NCBI GenBank assembly: GCA_022841745.1
Contig: JALHQW010000007.1
Coordinates: forward strand, 1 to 64,000
Length of the DNA stretch: 64,000 bases
Source of the DNA: Saprospiraceae bacterium
GTDB taxonomy: Bacteria; Bacteroidota; Bacteroidia; Chitinophagales; Saprospiraceae
Direction of reading: 5' to 3'
Every line of letters starts with the position of its first letter. Positions within the stretch are counted from its first letter, which is position 1. The notes beneath the pieces are model-generated. The model worked only from the letters and a program-made list of their open reading frames with translations, was not told where the DNA came from and did not search any database. Below, piece after piece: positions 62,275-64,000 of this stretch. The position numbers were made by a program, and so were the translations under genes.

Positions 62275-64000
62275 ATGAAAAAAATAGCAACCATCTTATC
62301 CGCCCTGTTTTTGTGGATAAATCTTTTTGCCACCAACGATGGCAGCTTGACCCTACCTGAGCGAATCAGGCCAATCTCGAAAATTGCCCGCAGCCAAGAA
62401 TACTATGCCGAGCAGGCTCATCTTTGGCAGCTTGAAACCACCAAAAACAGCAGCAATGCCGACGCATGGCTCAACTACTTCAGGGCCGCCCGGTATGCCA
62501 ATATGCTCGACCGAAGCGAAACCACCAGCTTCGACCTGGGGGCTATTGTGGCCAGTATTCCGGCCAACCTCACCAATAGCTTTGAGTACCAGTTCATCCG
62601 CTTCATGTCCGCCGAATGGAACGAAGATCGCTACAAATACCTGCTGAAAGCACACGAAATAGCGCCCCAGCGCATGGAGATTTACAATGACCTTGCAACC
62701 TACCACACCGTCAAAGGTGAACAGCCCGCTGCCTTACAATACCTGAACAAACTCTTCGAGGCTGGTGAGTTTCCCAGCGAACTATTGGCCTGGAACTACA
62801 ACCTGCTGGCCTCCGTGGAACAAAATGCCATCCTGCTCACCTATGGCGACAACGACACCTATCCGCTTTGGGTGCTGCAATCGGCGAGGGGCATCCGAAA
62901 AGATGTCAAGGTCTTGAATATCAACTTGTTGCTGATGGACAACTACCGTGAACAGGAGTTCAAGGTTTTTGGCCTACCAACCATTGCCCTGAACGACTGC
63001 AAGAGCACAGCAGAAATGTACAGTAAGGTGATGCGGCACTTGATGCAGGCCCAAAACCAAGTTGTTTACGTCGCAAACACGATGCCTGAAGAGGTCAGGC
63101 TGGCTTTTGGCGACAGCCTTTACCTGACTGGGCTAGCCCTGCGCTATGCCCCCAACAGCTTTGATAACCTGGCCCTTTTGAAGAACAACTACGAAAACCG
63201 CTTCCTACTCGACTACCTCAAGGTGGATTTCAGCCCAGACTCCATTACCTCCGTCATGTCCGCCATGAACCTCCAGTACCTGCCGGGGCTTGTCTTACTG
63301 CACCAACACTACATGAACAGTGGCGAAAACTACAAGGCAGTCAACCTCGAAGCGTTGATGGAAAGGGTTGCGAAAGAAGGCAACCGGATGGAGGTGCTGC
63401 GTAGTTATTTCAATGGGCTAAAGGCAAAAGCGGAAGCTCCAATTGAATCCACCATTTCGGTGCGCACATTGGACAAGGGGCTAAAGCCCATCCGTGGCGC
63501 CAGCAATCTCTATGCCTTTGAAACCGAAGTGACCAATGCGCAATACGAGGCGTTTTTAATGGACTTGGTGAAAAACAAGGAGTTCGAGCTGTTGGCGATT
63601 TGCCAAGCCCCCCGTACTGATTGGAAAAGCTTCCTACCCGAAAAATTCAGGCGACTGCCCGACAACGAACTGTTTAAGCATACCCATCCCGACGACCCTT
63701 CATGCCCGGTGGTGAATATCAGCCATGAGGCAGCACGGGCCTACTGCGATTGGATTACCAAGGTTTATAATGCCAGCAACGACAAGAAAAAGGAGTTCCA
63801 TAAAGTGCGTTTCAAGTTGCCAACCGAGCCTGAATGGATGTTGGCGGCACATGGCGGCTTCAGTGCCCCATACCCTTTTGGCAACTACTCCACTAGGAAC
63901 GACAAAGGCTGCTTCCTTGGCAATTACGACGTGAGCAACGAGGAGCCTTGCAAAGACTGCCCCACCGCCAACAAGGGCACCCCCGACGACGGCGGCTATT
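62275..64000 (+). CDS. FGE-sulfatase-domain protein with DUF2723-like part (3' end cut by window)
   Basis: The gene is open from ATG 62275 to the window end (575 residues so far). After a signal peptide (SALFLWINLFAT), residues about 20-140 are helical, TPR-like. Residues about 170-250 (LLTYGDNDTYPLWVLQSARG, RKDVKVLNINLLLMDNY) match the soluble C-terminal part of DUF2723 O-mannosyltransferase-like proteins. From about 400 a formylglycine-generating-enzyme-like fold starts (FETEVTNAQYEAFL, PVVNISHEAARAYCDWI, KLPTEPEWMLAAHGG). In Bacteroidota this fold is found in GldJ/GldK (PorK) of the gliding/T9SS machinery. Here it lacks a lipobox, so it is not those proteins. Confidence 0.75.
   Translation, partial: MKKIATILSALFLWINLFATNDGSLTLPERIRPISKIARSQEYYAEQAHLWQLETTKNSSNADAWLNYFRAARYANMLDRSETTSFDLGAIVASIPANLTNSFEYQFIRFMSAEWNEDRYKYLLKAHEIAPQRMEIYNDLATYHTVKGEQPAALQYLNKLFEAGEFPSELLAWNYNLLASVEQNAILLTYGDNDTYPLWVLQSARGIRKDVKVLNINLLLMDNYREQEFKVFGLPTIALNDCKSTAEMYSKVMRHLMQAQNQVVYVANTMPEEVRLAFGDSLYLTGLALRYAPNSFDNLALLKNNYENRFLLDYLKVDFSPDSITSVMSAMNLQYLPGLVLLHQHYMNSGENYKAVNLEALMERVAKEGNRMEVLRSYFNGLKAKAEAPIESTISVRTLDKGLKPIRGASNLYAFETEVTNAQYEAFLMDLVKNKEFELLAICQAPRTDWKSFLPEKFRRLPDNELFKHTHPDDPSCPVVNISHEAARAYCDWITKVYNASNDKKKEFHKVRFKLPTEPEWMLAAHGGFSAPYPFGNYSTRNDKGCFLGNYDVSNEEPCKDCPTANKGTPDDGGY

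Overview
The window looks like chromosomal DNA of a Bacteroidota bacterium, probably of the Saprospiraceae type (inference; no rRNA is present to prove it). The supporting signs are several large secreted proteins ending in type IX secretion (T9SS) C-terminal sorting domains, a SusC/SusD pair, a hybrid two-component regulator with an AraC output domain, many Bacteroidota -7 promoter boxes (TAnnTTTG), and FG-GAP/ASPIC and PD40 propeller proteins. No phage, plasmid, IS transposase, CRISPR or rRNA was seen. There is one tRNA (Arg, TCT).

Layout. 1-0.8 kb: a gene broken by a 263-bp MITE. 0.8-9.2 kb: multiheme cytochrome c with TPRs, a ParE-type toxin/antitoxin pair, lipoproteins (one frameshifted), a saccharopine-dehydrogenase-like enzyme, a PIN toxin/antitoxin pair whose toxin carries a nonsense codon, an M23 peptidase and a coiled-coil exported protein. 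9.3-13.6 kb: a 1410-residue T9SS surface protein. 13.6-20.2 kb: serine hydrolase, GT-C glycosyltransferase, SLC45-like MFS carrier, LolD-like ATPase, uracil-DNA glycosylase, tRNA-Arg. 20.2-35.6 kb: a fructan/sucrose utilisation locus in the order HTCS sensor-regulator, sugar porter, (HEPN/MNT module on the opposite strand), fructokinase, GH32, SusC, SusD, FG-GAP T9SS protein. In this locus the GH32 and SusCD would bind and cut fructan at the surface, the porter would import fructose, the kinase would phosphorylate it, and the HTCS would sense it. 35.7-43.6 kb: CHAT caspase-like protein with an EAD-like adaptor, LptF/G permease, YihY, 7TM protein, lipoprotein, SSS symporter, Uma2 nuclease. 43.6-49.1 kb: a decaying block of T9SS cargo genes consisting of an orphan sorting domain, a propeller protein whose sorting domain is cut by the second MITE copy, and an M43 metalloprotease with an amber codon and a frameshift. 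49.7-64 kb: epimerase, DUF3299-like protein, aminotransferase, nucleoside phosphorylase, ArsC-like protein, FG-GAP T9SS protein, DAACS symporter, two PD40 proteins, and the start of an FGE-domain protein.

The most unusual content is between genes. Two near-identical inverted copies of a 263-bp palindromic element each carry a perfect 8-bp target duplication, and removing the second copy restores a textbook T9SS C-terminus. Separately, at least eight intergenic sites hold short arrays of heptamers whose sequence differs from site to site but whose architecture is constant: an array and its inverted partner, fitted against stop codons of convergent genes or start codons of divergent genes.
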